Source: Acidimicrobiales bacterium
Lineage (GTDB): Bacteria; Actinomycetota; Acidimicrobiia; Acidimicrobiales; MedAcidi-G1
NCBI GenBank assembly: GCA_014237715.1
Contig: JAAZZG010000004.1
Span: 62,001-126,000, forward strand
Direction of reading: 5' to 3'
DNA length: 64,000 bases
The translations under genes and the position numbers were made by a program. This document shows positions 45,972-55,195 of this stretch, piece by piece; position 1 is the stretch's first letter, and each line of letters opens with the position of its first letter. The notes beneath the pieces were generated by a model. That model saw nothing but the letters and a program-made list of their open reading frames with translations, searched no databases and was not told the origin of the DNA.

Positions 45972-47482
45972 GCGGCCCAATGAGCAGCCCCGTGGAGACC
46001 ACGGCACAGAACCTGGCCGCCGACGTCCGCTCGGGCGCCCGGTCGGCCAGAGCGGTGCTCGAGGAGCACCTGGTGGTCATCGAGTCCCGCGATGACGAGG
46101 TGCACGCCTTCAACCTGGTGCTGGCCGACGAGGCTCGCGCGTCGGCCGACGCCGTTGATGCCCGGGTAGCCAACGGCGAGGACCCGGGCCCATTGGCCGG
46201 CGTCCCCGTGGCGTTGAAGGACAACCTGTGCACCCGCGGGGTGCCCACCACCTGCTCGTCGCGGATCCTCGAGGGGTGGCGACCGCCCTACGACGCCACG
46301 GTGGTCGAACGCCTCGTTGCGGCCGGTGCGGTGGTGGTCGGCAAGACCAACCTCGACGAGTTCGCCATGGGCAGCTCAACGGAGAACTCGGCGTTCGGGG
46401 CGACCCACAATCCGTTGGACCTGACGAAGGTCCCCGGAGGGTCGTCCGGCGGCTCGGCGGCCGCGGTGGCCGCCGGATTCGCGCCGCTGGCCCTCGGCAG
46501 CGACACCGGCGGGTCGATCCGCCAGCCCGCCGCGCTGTGCGGCGTGGTCGGCGTCAAGCCAACGTACGGGGCGGTGTCCCGCTACGGGTTGGTGGCCTTC
46601 GCCTCCAGCCTCGACCAGATCGGCCCGTTCTCCCGCACGGTGGCCGACTCGGCGCTCGTGCTGGAGGTCATCGGCGGCCACGACCGTCGCGATTCCACGT
46701 CCATCCACGAACCCGCACCCGACTTACGTTCGGTGCTGGACCGCGGCGTCGAAGGCCTGCGCATCGGGATCATCGAGGAACTCTCAGGAGACGGTCTCGA
46801 GGGCATTGCCGGCGATGTCCGGGCCCGCCTGCACGAGGCAGCCGCCGCGTTGGAGGCGGCCGGGGCCACGGTGGCCACCACCTCGGTCCCGTCGACGGTG
46901 TACGGCCTGTCGGCGTACTACGTCGTGGCCCCCGCAGAGGCTTCATCGAACCTGGCCCGATACGACGGCGTGCGGTTCGGCCTCCGGGTCGACGCCCCCA
47001 CCTCAGGAGACATGCACGCCGCTACCCGCACCGCCGGATTCGGCGACGAGGTGAAGCGTCGGATCATGCTCGGCACCTACGCCCTGTCGGCCGGGTACTA
47101 CGACGCCTACTACGGCAAGTCGCAGAAGGTCCGGACGCTGCTCGCGGACGACTTCGCCCGGGCCTACGAGGAGTTCGACCTGCTGCTCAGCCCAACGGCG
47201 CCCACCACGGCCTTCCCGATCGGCGAGAAGACGGCTGATCCCATGACCATGTACCTCAACGACGTATGCACTATCCCGTCGAACCTTGCCGGACATCCCT
47301 CGATGTCGGTGCCCTTCGGCGTGGGCGACGACGGCATGCCGATAGGCGTGCAGGTGTTGGCCCCGGCAACCGGCGAGCCAACCATGTTCCGGGCCGCCGC
47401 GGTCCTCGAGGCCTCCGCCCCTCCGGGACACCCGGCCGTGGGTGGATCCGTGACCGGGCCGACCGGGGGAGCGACCGCATGA
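45968..47482 (+). CDS. gatA: Asp-tRNA(Asn)/Glu-tRNA(Gln) amidotransferase subunit A (glutaminase)
   Basis: The 504-residue amidase-signature subunit frees ammonia from glutamine for transamidation of mischarged Glu-tRNA(Gln) or Asp-tRNA(Asn). The Ser-cisSer-Lys triad is visible: Lys in [20 protein letters not shown], cis-Ser in [16 protein letters not shown] and the nucleophilic Ser in [19 protein letters not shown]. It starts at GTG 45968 (overlapping gatC); an ATG at 45980 is an alternative. Its stop overlaps the gatB ATG. Confidence 0.95.
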   Translation: MSGPMSSPVETTAQNLAADVRSGARSARAVLEEHLVVIESRDDEVHAFNLVLADEARASADAVDARVANGEDPGPLAGVPVALKDNLCTRGVPTTCSSRILEGWRPPYDATVVERLVAAGAVVVGKTNLDEFAMGSSTENSAFGATHNPLDLTKVPGGSSGGSAAAVAAGFAPLALGSDTGGSIRQPAALCGVVGVKPTYGAVSRYGLVAFASSLDQIGPFSRTVADSALVLEVIGGHDRRDSTSIHEPAPDLRSVLDRGVEGLRIGIIEELSGDGLEGIAGDVRARLHEAAAALEAAGATVATTSVPSTVYGLSAYYVVAPAEASSNLARYDGVRFGLRVDAPTSGDMHAATRTAGFGDEVKRRIMLGTYALSAGYYDAYYGKSQKVRTLLADDFARAYEEFDLLLSPTAPTTAFPIGEKTADPMTMYLNDVCTIPSNLAGHPSMSVPFGVGDDGMPIGVQVLAPATGEPTMFRAAAVLEASAPPGHPAVGGSVTGPTGGATA

Positions 47483-48924
47483 GCGACGACGCAGCCACCG
47501 AGATCGTCCCCGGGTGGGAGACGGTCATCGGCCTGGAGGTCCATGCCGAGCTGGCAACGGCCACCAAGCTGTTCTGCGATGCCCCGAACCAGTTCGGCGG
47601 CGAGCCCAACACCAACATCGATCCGGTGTCGCTGGGCCTGCCGGGCTCACTACCCGTGCTCAACGAGCAGGCGGTGGAACTGGCTATCCGGGTCGGCCTG
47701 GCCTTGCACTGCCGTGTGCAGCGTTCGGTGTTCGCCCGGAAGAACTACTTCTACCCGGACATGCCGAAGGATTTCCAGATTTCCCAGTTCGACCTGCCCA
47801 TCAACGAAGAGGGCTGGCTGGAGTTAGCCGATGGCCGACAGGTGGGCATCGAGCGAGCACACCTCGAGGAGGACACTGGCAAGAGCACGCACGTGGGTGG
47901 TGGCGGTCGGATCCACGAGGCCGGCCACTCGCTGGTCGACTACAACCGGGCTGGCGTTCCACTCATTGAGATCGTGGGCGCTCCCGACCTGCGTTCGGCT
48001 GAGGACGCCCGTGCCTATGTCAGCGAGCTTCGGTCGATCCTGGTGGCCATCGGCGCGTCGGACGGAAAGATGGAGGAGGGATCGATGCGGGTGGACTGCA
48101 ACGTGTCGGTCCGGCCCATGGGCGATCCCGAGTTGGGAACCCGCTGCGAGGTGAAGAACATCAACTCGCTGCGCTCGCTGGGACGAGCAATCGTCTACGA
48201 GTCCCGACGTCAGGTTGACCTCATCACCTCCGGTGACCGAGTCGAGCAGCAGACCCGCCACTGGAACGAGGACGAGGGTCGCACCCACAAACTCCGCTCC
48301 AAGGAGGAGGCGTACGACTACCGGTACTTCCCGGAGCCCGATCTGGTGCCCCTGGATCCGTCCGTCGAGTGGATCGAATCGGTGCGTTCCGCCTTGCCCA
48401 TGCTGCCCCGGGAGCGTCGCCACCGCCTGGCCGACGCAGCCGGCGTGGACACGGCCACTGCGTCGTTGACCGTCGAGCGGGGAATGGACGACCTGGCCGT
48501 GGAGGCCCTTGCCGCCGGAGCCGACGCGGGCCGGGTGCTGGTCCACATCGAGAACAACCTGGCCGACGGGTCGGGTTTGTTGACCGCGGCGGCGTTCGCT
48601 TCGCTGGTGGCCATGGAGGTCGGCGGCGACCTGACGGCCACCCAAGCCAAGACCGTCCTGGCGGTTCTGGTGGTCGACGGCGGCGAGCCGGCCGAGGTGG
48701 CTGCAGGCATGGGATTCGAAGCCATGGACGACGGCGCCCTGGAGGCCATCGTGGACGGCTTGATTGCCGAGTACGACGAGGACTGGGCTGCCTTCACCTC
48801 GGGCGACGACAAGGAACGCAAGAAGAAGTCGGGCTTTTTCGTCGGCCAGATCATGAAGGCCACCAACGGTCAGGCCGATGGTCGAGCCGTCAACGAACTG
48901 CTGGCCCGCCGGGCCAACGGGTAA
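47479..48924 (+). CDS. gatB: Asp-tRNA(Asn)/Glu-tRNA(Gln) amidotransferase subunit B
   Basis: The 481-residue kinase/transamidase subunit phosphorylates the misacylated aminoacyl group and binds t[45 protein letters not shown]-type [13 protein letters not shown], and [16 protein letters not shown] are conserved, with the helical YqeY-like tail at the end ([19 protein letters not shown]). The presence of GatCAB implies that the organism lacks a direct GlnRS and/or AsnRS pathway. A hairpin follows the stop. Confidence 0.95.
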   Translation: MSDDAATEIVPGWETVIGLEVHAELATATKLFCDAPNQFGGEPNTNIDPVSLGLPGSLPVLNEQAVELAIRVGLALHCRVQRSVFARKNYFYPDMPKDFQISQFDLPINEEGWLELADGRQVGIERAHLEEDTGKSTHVGGGGRIHEAGHSLVDYNRAGVPLIEIVGAPDLRSAEDARAYVSELRSILVAIGASDGKMEEGSMRVDCNVSVRPMGDPELGTRCEVKNINSLRSLGRAIVYESRRQVDLITSGDRVEQQTRHWNEDEGRTHKLRSKEEAYDYRYFPEPDLVPLDPSVEWIESVRSALPMLPRERRHRLADAAGVDTATASLTVERGMDDLAVEALAAGADAGRVLVHIENNLADGSGLLTAAAFASLVAMEVGGDLTATQAKTVLAVLVVDGGEPAEVAAGMGFEAMDDGALEAIVDGLIAEYDEDWAAFTSGDDKERKKKSGFFVGQIMKATNGQADGRAVNELLARRANG

Positions 48925-48930
48925 CTACCC

Positions 48931-48948
48931 GGGCGCCAGTTGGCGCCC
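48931..48948. terminator. Bidirectional terminator between gatB and the MATE gene
   Basis: GGGCGCC (48931-48937) and GGCGCCC (48942-48948) form a perfect 7-bp stem around AGTT. It lies in the 33-bp gap between convergent genes. Confidence 0.65.
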
Positions 48949-48957
48949 AATCAGCGG

Positions 48958-50277
48958 CTAGCGCTCGGCGCCCACCACCTGCCAGCGATCGCCGATGAAG
49001 CGGAGACCCAGCAGGATCGACCTAGCGGCCATGAAGAGCCAAATGGCCCCCCAGAGCCAACCGATCCCCAGGTCGGCCTGACGCCCGAGCACCATGACCG
49101 CGGCGGCAGCGACCGCCGAGCCGGCCATGGCCCGAGCCATGAACCGCTGGTCTCCCGCTCCGATAAGGACGCCGTCCAGGGCGAAGGCCACACCCCCGAG
49201 CGGCGCCATGACGGCCACGTGGACCAGCAGGAATCCGGCTAGGGCCACCACAGCGGGATCCTCGGAGAAGATGCCCGCCACCGGCGTCCGGACAGCCAGC
49301 AGGACAACACCGAGGGCCATGCCCATGCCCACCGACCAGGCAATGACCCGACGTCCGATCGAGATGGCGCGGGCCACGTCCCCCGCGCCGAGGCGTTCGC
49401 CGACCATGGCCTGGGCGGCAATGGCCACCGCGTCCATCGTCAGCGCGGTGACCATCCACACCTGGAAGGCCACCTGGTGGGCGGCCACGTCGACCCGACC
49501 GATCCGGGTGGCCACCGAGGTGCCGATCAGGAACGTCCCGGTGAGCGAGAGGTTTCGCACCAGCAACTGTGTGCTGACGGTGAGGAGTCGGCCGATGGAT
49601 CCCAACCGGGGGGCCAGCGACGCGTGGCGTCGACGGACGTCCCGTCCGATCCAGGTCAGGTAGCAGGCGGCTCCCACCCACTGGGCGACCACCGTGGCGA
49701 CCGCCGAGGCGCCGATGCCCCGATCCAGGCCGAGGATGAGGACCAGTTCGAGGACCAGGTTGAGTAGGGCGGTACCCACGGCCACCTGTAGGGGGCGCAC
49801 GGTGTCCTTGAGGCCCCGGAGGTAGCCCACCCCGGCCATCATCAGGAGCATCGCCGGGGCACCCAGCAGGCTGGTCCTCAGGTAGATGGAGGCCTGTTCG
49901 GCCACGTCGCCCGAGGCGCCCAGCCCGGACACGATGGCGTCGGTCGACAGGGTTCCTACGACGGCCAGCAGCACGCCGAGGGCCAGGGCCAGCCACAGAC
50001 CCTGGATGGCCTGGTCGGCCGCCCGCCGACTCTCTCCGGCGCCGGTCAGACGGGCTACGGCCGCCGTGGTCCCGTAGGCGAGGAATACACACAGTCCGTA
50101 GCCGAACAGCAGGGCGCCGGACGCCACGCCGAGGCCGGCCAGAGGAGCGGTTCCCAGACGGCCCACCACGGCCGTGTCGGCCAGCACGTACAGGGGCTCG
50201 GCGATCAGCGCTCCGAGGGCCGGAACGGCCAGGGTGAGGAGTTCTCGGCCGTCGGCCGAGAGGCGGGTGGAGAACAT
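48958..50277 (-). CDS. MATE-family efflux transporter (DinF/NorM type)
   Basis: A 439-residue protein with 12 predicted helices in two similar six-helix halves. [27 protein letters not shown] is the MATE opening, with [20 protein letters not shown] as its second-half counterpart and [20 protein letters not shown] in between. Such carriers export cationic drugs or metabolites against Na+ or H+; the substrate is unknown. It starts at ATG 50277, 6 nt after TAGTCT on the minus strand, and is divergent from ilvD (46-bp gap). Confidence 0.88.
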   Translation of the reverse strand: MFSTRLSADGRELLTLAVPALGALIAEPLYVLADTAVVGRLGTAPLAGLGVASGALLFGYGLCVFLAYGTTAAVARLTGAGESRRAADQAIQGLWLALALGVLLAVVGTLSTDAIVSGLGASGDVAEQASIYLRTSLLGAPAMLLMMAGVGYLRGLKDTVRPLQVAVGTALLNLVLELVLILGLDRGIGASAVATVVAQWVGAACYLTWIGRDVRRRHASLAPRLGSIGRLLTVSTQLLVRNLSLTGTFLIGTSVATRIGRVDVAAHQVAFQVWMVTALTMDAVAIAAQAMVGERLGAGDVARAISIGRRVIAWSVGMGMALGVVLLAVRTPVAGIFSEDPAVVALAGFLLVHVAVMAPLGGVAFALDGVLIGAGDQRFMARAMAGSAVAAAAVMVLGRQADLGIGWLWGAIWLFMAARSILLGLRFIGDRWQVVGAER

Positions 50278-50283
50278 CAGCGG

Positions 50284-50289
50284 AGACTA
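50284..50289 (-). promoter_or_regulatory. -10 box of the MATE transporter gene (leaderless type)
   Basis: TAGTCT on the minus strand, 6 nt before the ATG at 50277. Confidence 0.5.
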
Positions 50290-50309
50290 CGACCGTGGCA
50301 GGTGGCGCC

Positions 50310-50315
50310 TAGCCT
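50310..50315 (+). promoter_or_regulatory. -10 box of ilvD (leaderless type)
   Basis: TAGCCT, 8 nt before the ATG at 50324. Confidence 0.5.
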
Positions 50316-50323
50316 GCATACCC

Positions 50324-52018
50324 ATGACGGATGCCACCCACGGGGGGATGAAGCCCCGAAGCCACGAGGTCACCGACGGTCCGAACCGGGCGCCAGCGCG
50401 CGCCATGCTCCGGGCGGTCGGCATGACCGAGGACGACTTCTCCAAGGCCCAAGTGGGCGTGGCCTCGTCGTGGAACGAGGTAACTCCCTGCAACATCCCG
50501 TTGGAGGCACTTGCCAAGCGGTGCAAGGAGGGGGTCTCCGAAGCCGGGGGCTTCCCGCTGGAGTTCAACACCATTGCCGTGTCCGACGGCATCTCCATGG
50601 GCCATGAGGGCATGCGGGCCAGCCTGGTGAGTCGTGAGATCATCGCCGACTCGGTGGAGGCCGTGATGCACGCCGAACGCCTCGATGCCTTCGTGAGCTT
50701 CGCCGGCTGTGACAAGTCGCTCCCGGGGATGCTCATGGCAGCGGCCCGGATCAACCTGCCGTCGGTGTTCGTGTACGGCGGTTCGATCATGCCCGGCGAA
50801 CACACCGACGGTTCCAAGCTGGACATCGTGAGCGTGTTCGAGGCCGTGGGCGCCCACGCAGTGGGTGGCATCGACGATGCTGAACTGCTGGCCATCGAGC
50901 GCAATGCGTGTCCGACCATTGGCAGCTGCGCCGGGATGTTCACCGCCAACACCATGGCGTCGGTCGGTGAGGCCATCGGAATGTCGCTGCCTGGATCGGC
51001 CTCGGCCGCCGCGGTTGACAAGCGTCGGGCCGACGTGGCGTTCGCCAGCGGCCACGCGGTGATGAACCTGCTGCGAGAGGGCATTCGACCCCGCCAGATC
51101 ATGACCCGGGCCGCCTTTGAGAACGCCATCGCCGTGGTGATGGCCCTCGGAGGCTCGACGAACGCCGTGCTCCACCTCATGGCCATCGCCTTCGAGGCCG
51201 GGGTCGAGCTCGAACTCGAGGACTTCAACCGGGTGGCCGCCAAGGTTCCCCACCTGGCAGATACGAAGCCGCACGGGAAGTACCACATGGTCGATATCGA
51301 TCGGATCGGTGGGGTTCCGGTGGTCATGCAGATGCTCCACGACGAGGGCCTGCTTCACGCCGACGAGGTCACCGTCACCGGGAAGACGGTGGCCGAGAAC
51401 CTGGCCATGCTGGACGTCCCGGCCCCCGATGGTGACGTGATCCACGCCTTCGACGATCCGATCAATGCTCTGGGTGGCCTGGCCATCCTCCGCGGGTCGT
51501 TGGCTCCGAAGGGGTCGGTGGTCAAGGTGGCCGGCCTCGACTTCGACCGCTTCGACGGTCGGGCCCGGGTGTTCGACGGTGAGGACGCGGCCATGGCCGC
51601 CGTCCTGGACGACCGTATCGAGGGCGGTGACGTGGTGGTCATCCGCTATGAGGGCCCCAAGGGTGGTCCGGGCATGCGCGAGATGCTGGCCATCACCGGG
51701 GCCATGAAGGGCGCCGGACGGGGCGGCGATGCGGCGCTCATCACAGACGGTCGGTTCTCCGGCGGCACCCACGGGTTCTGCGTGGGTCACGTTGCCCCGG
51801 AAGCCGTTGACGGTGGTCCGATCGCCCTCGTGGCCGAGGGTGATCGCATCGTCATCGACGTGGTGGCCCACACCATGGACCTGATGGTCGATGACGCCAC
51901 GCTGGCTGAGCGTCGGGCCAACCTGAAGCCGTTCGAACCCCGTTACACGTCGGGGTTTCTGGCCAAGTACGCCGCACTCGCCCAGGGGGCCGAGAAGGGC
52001 GCCGTCACCCAGGCGTGA
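50324..52018 (+). CDS. ilvD: Dihydroxy-acid dehydratase
   Basis: The Fe-S dehydratase for the third common step of isoleucine and valine synthesis. 564 residues. The cluster cysteines lie in [19 protein letters not shown] and [20 protein letters not shown], and another conserved stretch is [18 protein letters not shown]. The ATG at 50324 fits the DAD start and follows a leaderless-type box by 8 nt; longer in-frame readings lie in the MATE promoter. It is near, but not joined to, the ilvBNC operon 0.8 kb downstream, with an unrelated minus-strand gene between. Confidence 0.95.
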   Translation: MTDATHGGMKPRSHEVTDGPNRAPARAMLRAVGMTEDDFSKAQVGVASSWNEVTPCNIPLEALAKRCKEGVSEAGGFPLEFNTIAVSDGISMGHEGMRASLVSREIIADSVEAVMHAERLDAFVSFAGCDKSLPGMLMAAARINLPSVFVYGGSIMPGEHTDGSKLDIVSVFEAVGAHAVGGIDDAELLAIERNACPTIGSCAGMFTANTMASVGEAIGMSLPGSASAAAVDKRRADVAFASGHAVMNLLREGIRPRQIMTRAAFENAIAVVMALGGSTNAVLHLMAIAFEAGVELELEDFNRVAAKVPHLADTKPHGKYHMVDIDRIGGVPVVMQMLHDEGLLHADEVTVTGKTVAENLAMLDVPAPDGDVIHAFDDPINALGGLAILRGSLAPKGSVVKVAGLDFDRFDGRARVFDGEDAAMAAVLDDRIEGGDVVVIRYEGPKGGPGMREMLAITGAMKGAGRGGDAALITDGRFSGGTHGFCVGHVAPEAVDGGPIALVAEGDRIVIDVVAHTMDLMVDDATLAERRANLKPFEPRYTSGFLAKYAALAQGAEKGAVTQA

Positions 52019-52040
52019 TTCCCGGTTGCCGGACCGCCGG

Positions 52041-52574
52041 TTACCGGATCTCCCACCACAGCCCGGAGTGTCGGGCGGCCGACAGGGCCATCCAGGGGGC
52101 GCCGGCCACCGCATCGCTGGACGACTGGCGAGCCACCCAGCGGGGGACCGAAAGTTCCACCTCCGGTGGGACCGTCAATCCGTCCCGCGGGGCCACCGCA
52201 CAGATCGGGAGGCGTTCGAGGGCGCGATCCATCGCCGCCGCCGGCTCAGCTTCCGGGCCGCCGTAGAAGGTGGGGTCATGGAGCTGGTGCCACTTGTCGG
52301 CACCCATGATGACCACGTCGTAGCCGTCGGCGATGTCGGCCACCAGGCGTGCGTCGGTCGCCTCGGCGGCTAGCCACCGATGGTCGGCGACTACCGAGTG
52401 AAGCACGGTCAGACGATCGTCCACGTCGGTCCGCCCATCGTCCTTGCCGAGCGGGCGTCTTGACACCGTCCAGATGACCCGGTCGAGCCGATGGTGGCGC
52501 AACGCGGCATGGGCGATGGCCAGATGGGCCAGGGTGGGAGGATCGAAGGACCCCGGCTGAACCCCGGTTCGCAT
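52041..52574 (-). CDS. Nicotinate-mononucleotide adenylyltransferase-like (NadD-type) nucleotidyltransferase
   Basis: A 177-residue HIGH-type nucleotidyltransferase. GVQPGSFDPPTLAHLAIAHAAL holds the nucleotide-binding GSFDPPTxAH (a GxFxPxHxGH variant with the second His), and VIWTVSRRPLGKDDG and VVIMGADKWHQLHD follow the NadD pattern. It lacks an obvious SxTxxR motif at the end, where WVARQSSSDAVAG appears instead, which could reflect a divergent or different substrate. The start at ATG 52574 is preceded 6 nt upstream by GAGACT. It stands between ilvD and the ilv leader, on the opposite strand. Confidence 0.7.
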   Translation of the reverse strand: MRTGVQPGSFDPPTLAHLAIAHAALRHHRLDRVIWTVSRRPLGKDDGRTDVDDRLTVLHSVVADHRWLAAEATDARLVADIADGYDVVIMGADKWHQLHDPTFYGGPEAEPAAAMDRALERLPICAVAPRDGLTVPPEVELSVPRWVARQSSSDAVAGAPWMALSAARHSGLWWEIR

Positions 52575-52580
52575 GAGTCA

Positions 52581-52586
52581 AGTCTC
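52581..52586 (-). promoter_or_regulatory. -10-like box before the NadD-like gene
   Basis: GAGACT on the minus strand, 6 nt before the ATG at 52574; weak match to TAnnnT. Confidence 0.3.
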
Positions 52587-52598
52587 CCATGCCTGAGG

Positions 52599-52628
52599 TT
52601 GTGGTCCGAGGTGCCACTGGCGCATAAT
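52599..52628 (+). promoter_or_regulatory. Promoter of the ilvBNC leader
   Basis: TTGTGG (52599-52604), 18-bp spacer, CATAAT (52623-52628). The expected mRNA start is at or just before the ATG of the leader peptide at 52637, so the peptide may be translated from a leaderless end. Confidence 0.55.
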
Positions 52629-52636
52629 TGCTAATC

Positions 52637-52690
52637 ATGCAGATCGATCCCACCTCCCTTGCCCGCATCCGGGTAGTCGTACTGCCGTAG
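52637..52690 (+). CDS. ilvB leader peptide (17 residues)
   Basis: ATG to TAG encodes MQIDPTSLARIRVVVLP. Seven of the 17 residues are Ile, Leu or Val, with Ile-Arg-Val-Val-Val-Leu clustered right before the stop. This is the makeup of branched-chain attenuation leaders of actinobacterial ilvBN operons: stalling at the Val/Ile/Leu codons when charged tRNA is low changes downstream RNA folding. It lies 213 nt before ilvB, ahead of a perfect terminator hairpin. It is too short for normal ORF calling. Confidence 0.85.
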   Translation: MQIDPTSLARIRVVVLP

Positions 52691-52737
52691 GCACGCGCCC
52701 CGCCCGCATACGGTGGGTCCCAAACGGTTGCGTGCCT
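52689..52737 (+). other. Leader RNA stem 1 of the ilv attenuator
   Basis: AGGCACGC (52689-52696) pairs with GCGTGCCT (52730-52737) over a 33-nt loop. Its left arm overlaps the leader-peptide stop codon, so the ribosome position decides whether it forms, and its right arm abuts the terminator. The loop has GGTGGG (52712-52717), able to pair with CCCAC (52744-52748) of the terminator, a candidate antiterminator. The exact switch is not resolved by eye. Confidence 0.6.
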
Positions 52738-52771
52738 CGACCTCCCACAGTGGGAGGTCGTTTCCACTTTT
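52738..52771 (+). terminator. ilvB attenuator terminator
   Basis: CGACCTCCCAC (52738-52748) and GTGGGAGGTCG (52750-52760) form a perfect stem, in practice 8-9 bp around a short loop, followed by the U-rich TTTCCACTTTT. A strong intrinsic terminator between leader peptide and ilvB. Confidence 0.85.
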
Positions 52772-52776
52772 CAGCC

Positions 52777-52824
52777 CAGTTCATAAATCAGTTCAGATAC
52801 CAGACCAGATACCAGCCCAGACAG
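52777..52824 (+). repeat. Four tandem 12-bp repeats in the ilvB 5' untranslated region
   Basis: Units begin at 52777, 52789, 52801 and 52813, reading CAGTTCATAAAT, CAGTTCAGATAC, CAGACCAGATAC and CAGCCCAGACAG (CAGnyCAnA core). The array is C/A-rich and little able to fold, and ends 25 nt before the ilvB ATG. Between the array and the ATG there is no strong Shine-Dalgarno. Confidence 0.75.
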
Positions 52825-52849
52825 CCTTCCCCCCAGATCCGAGTTCGAC

Positions 52850-54592
52850 ATGGCCACAGAAGAAATGGACGGCGGTAGAGCCCTCATCCGTGCCCTCGAG
52901 GAAGAGGGCGTGGACGTCATGTTCGGCCTGCCAGGTGGGGCGATTCTCCCGGTCTACGACCCGATCATCGACTCGTCTATCCGCCACGTCCTAGTCCGAC
53001 ACGAGCAGGGCGCCGGCCACATGGCCGAGGGCTATGCCCATGCGACGGGGCGCCCGGGCGTGGCCATGGTGACCAGCGGCCCAGCGGCCACCAACATCGT
53101 CACGCCGCTGTGTGACGCCTACCTCGATTCGGTGCCCATGGTCGTGGTCACCGGCCAGGTCCCGTACGCGGCGATCGGCACCGATGCTTTCCAGGAGTGC
53201 GACACGACGGGAATCACGCAATCGATCACCAAGCACAACTTCTTGGTCACCGAGGCTCAGGACATCCCGCGGACCATCAAGGAGGCGTTCCACATCGCCA
53301 CCACGGGTCGACCGGGTCCGGTGCTGGTGGACATTCCCAAGGACATCGTCGACCCCGCCAACCCCCGATCGGCCATGACATGGCACGGCGACGTCGAGAT
53401 GGACCTGCCCGGCTACCACCCGCAGACCGCGGTCGACCTCGCCCTCATCGCGGCGGCCGCGGGCCTGATCCGGGCCGCCGAGCGCCCGGTGCTCTACGTG
53501 GGTGGCGGAATCCTCAAGGCGCGAGCCGCCGATGCGTTGCGAGCCCTAGCTGAGTTGACTGGCATCAGCGTGGTCACCACGCTCATGGCTCGGGGTGCCT
53601 TCCCGGACAGCCATGAACTGTGTCTAGGCATGCCGGGCATGCACGGGAACTACACGGCGGTCACCGCCATGCAGGAGTCCGACCTGCTCATCACCCTCGG
53701 CGCCCGGTTCGACGACCGGGTGACCGGAAAGCTCGACGGGTTTGCCCCCGAGGCGAAGATCATCCACGTCGACATCGATCCCGCCGAGCTGGGCAAGGTG
53801 CGGCGGCCCGACGTGGCCATTCAGGGCGATGTCCGGGTGGCCATCGAGGCACTGGTCGACGAACTGTCGGGCAACGGCACCGGTGACGCCGACCGGTCGG
53901 CCTGGAGGTCGCGGATCAGCGGTTGGCAGGAGCGCTACCCGCTGGCCTACGAACCGTGGGCTCCCGGCGAGCCGTTGAAGCCCCAGTACGTCATCGAGCG
54001 TCTCCGTGACGCCACCCCGGACGACACCATCGTGACCTCCGGCGTGGGTCAGCACCAGATGTGGGCCAGCCAGTACTGGACCTTCGACCATCCCTACACG
54101 TGGATCAACTCGGGTGGGCTCGGGACGATGGGCTTCTCCATTCCGGCGGCCATCGGGGCCAAGGTGGCTTTCCCGGACCGGGAGGTGTGGGCCATCGACG
54201 GTGACGGCTGCTTCCAGATGACGGCTCAGGAACTGGTCACGGCCACCGTCGAGAACATTCCCATCAAGGTGGCGCTGCTAAACAACTCCTACCTCGGCAT
54301 GGTTCGCCAGTGGCAGGAGATGTTCTACGACGAGCGCTACTCCGAGGTCTCTCTCTCGTCCGACGTTCCCGACTTCAAGATGTGGGCCGAGTCGATGGGC
54401 TGCGTGGGCATCCGGGTCGACGACCCCGACGAGGTCGACGTGGCCATCGCCAAGGCCAACGAGGTCGACGATCGGCCGGTGGTCATCGACTTCCGGGTGG
54501 CGGCATCCGAGAAGGTCTTCCCGATGGTGCCGTCGGGTGCCAGCAACTCCGAACTTATGGTGCCCGGGTTCCAGGAAGGGCAGCCCCGATGA
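52850..54592 (+). CDS. ilvB: Acetolactate synthase large (catalytic) subunit
   Basis: The ThDP- and FAD-dependent enzyme makes acetolactate or acetohydroxybutyrate, the first common step to valine, leucine and isoleucine. 580 residues. Glu52 in LVRHEQGAGHMAEGYA is the ThDP-activating residue; GDGCFQMTAQEL and LLNNSYLGMVRQW form the ThDP-binding motif; residues ALITLGARFDDRVTGK-like LLITLGARFDDRVTGK lie in the FAD region. It is controlled by the attenuator upstream. Its stop overlaps ilvN. Confidence 0.95.
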   Translation: MATEEMDGGRALIRALEEEGVDVMFGLPGGAILPVYDPIIDSSIRHVLVRHEQGAGHMAEGYAHATGRPGVAMVTSGPAATNIVTPLCDAYLDSVPMVVVTGQVPYAAIGTDAFQECDTTGITQSITKHNFLVTEAQDIPRTIKEAFHIATTGRPGPVLVDIPKDIVDPANPRSAMTWHGDVEMDLPGYHPQTAVDLALIAAAAGLIRAAERPVLYVGGGILKARAADALRALAELTGISVVTTLMARGAFPDSHELCLGMPGMHGNYTAVTAMQESDLLITLGARFDDRVTGKLDGFAPEAKIIHVDIDPAELGKVRRPDVAIQGDVRVAIEALVDELSGNGTGDADRSAWRSRISGWQERYPLAYEPWAPGEPLKPQYVIERLRDATPDDTIVTSGVGQHQMWASQYWTFDHPYTWINSGGLGTMGFSIPAAIGAKVAFPDREVWAIDGDGCFQMTAQELVTATVENIPIKVALLNNSYLGMVRQWQEMFYDERYSEVSLSSDVPDFKMWAESMGCVGIRVDDPDEVDVAIAKANEVDDRPVVIDFRVAASEKVFPMVPSGASNSELMVPGFQEGQPR

Positions 54593-55101
54593 ACGTCCAT
54601 GAGGCGGAGCACCGCTATCACACGCTGGTCGTGACCGTTGAGAACAAGTCCGGCGTGCTGGCCCGGGTGGCGTCGCTGTTCGCCCGTCGGGCCTTCAACA
54701 TCGAGTCGCTCGCCGTGGCGCCCACCGACGACGAGGACATGAGTCGGATCACCGTAGTGGTCGACCTTGAGTCGGCCCCGCTCGACCAGATCGTCAAGCA
54801 GTTGGACAAGTTGGTGAACGTTGTCGAGATCCGCGAACTAGCTCCGGGCCAGGCCGTAGAGCGCGAGCTGATGCTGGTCACGGTGACCGCCGAGCCGGAC
54901 CGTCGCGATGAGATCGTGGAGCATCTGGACCGGGCCGGCGGCAAGGTCTTGAGCCTAGGTACCGATCGTATGATGTTGTCGCTCGTCGGTCCGCCTCGCC
55001 GGGTCGACGAATTCGAGGACCTGCTCCGCGAGTACGGCATCATCGAGTTACAGCGAACGGGCCGGGTGGCCCTACCCGTCCTCGATGACGCGCTGGACTG
55101 A
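54589..55101 (+). CDS. ilvN: Acetolactate synthase small (regulatory) subunit
   Basis: The 170-residue subunit with an N-terminal ACT domain: TLVVTVENKSGVLARVASLF and RRAFNIESLAVAPTDDED are the valine-binding segments that allow feedback inhibition. The C-terminal half (ELMLVTVTAEPDRRDEIVEH) activates the large subunit. It overlaps ilvB by 4 nt; a longer in-frame reading overlapping ilvB is a shadow. Confidence 0.94.
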   Translation: MNVHEAEHRYHTLVVTVENKSGVLARVASLFARRAFNIESLAVAPTDDEDMSRITVVVDLESAPLDQIVKQLDKLVNVVEIRELAPGQAVERELMLVTVTAEPDRRDEIVEHLDRAGGKVLSLGTDRMMLSLVGPPRRVDEFEDLLREYGIIELQRTGRVALPVLDDALD

Positions 55102-55195
55102 ACCTTCTTCCGAACACCCGCTCTGAAATTCCATTTTCCCGATAGCCAGACCGATACGGCCGTGAGGCCGACCGACCACAAGACAGGAGAATCCA

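Noticed and set aside
50309-52114. 601-codon frame antisense to ilvD
   Set aside because: Same shadow effect of high GC codon use; His/Gly/Val-rich with no domain, and ilvD on the other strand is certain.
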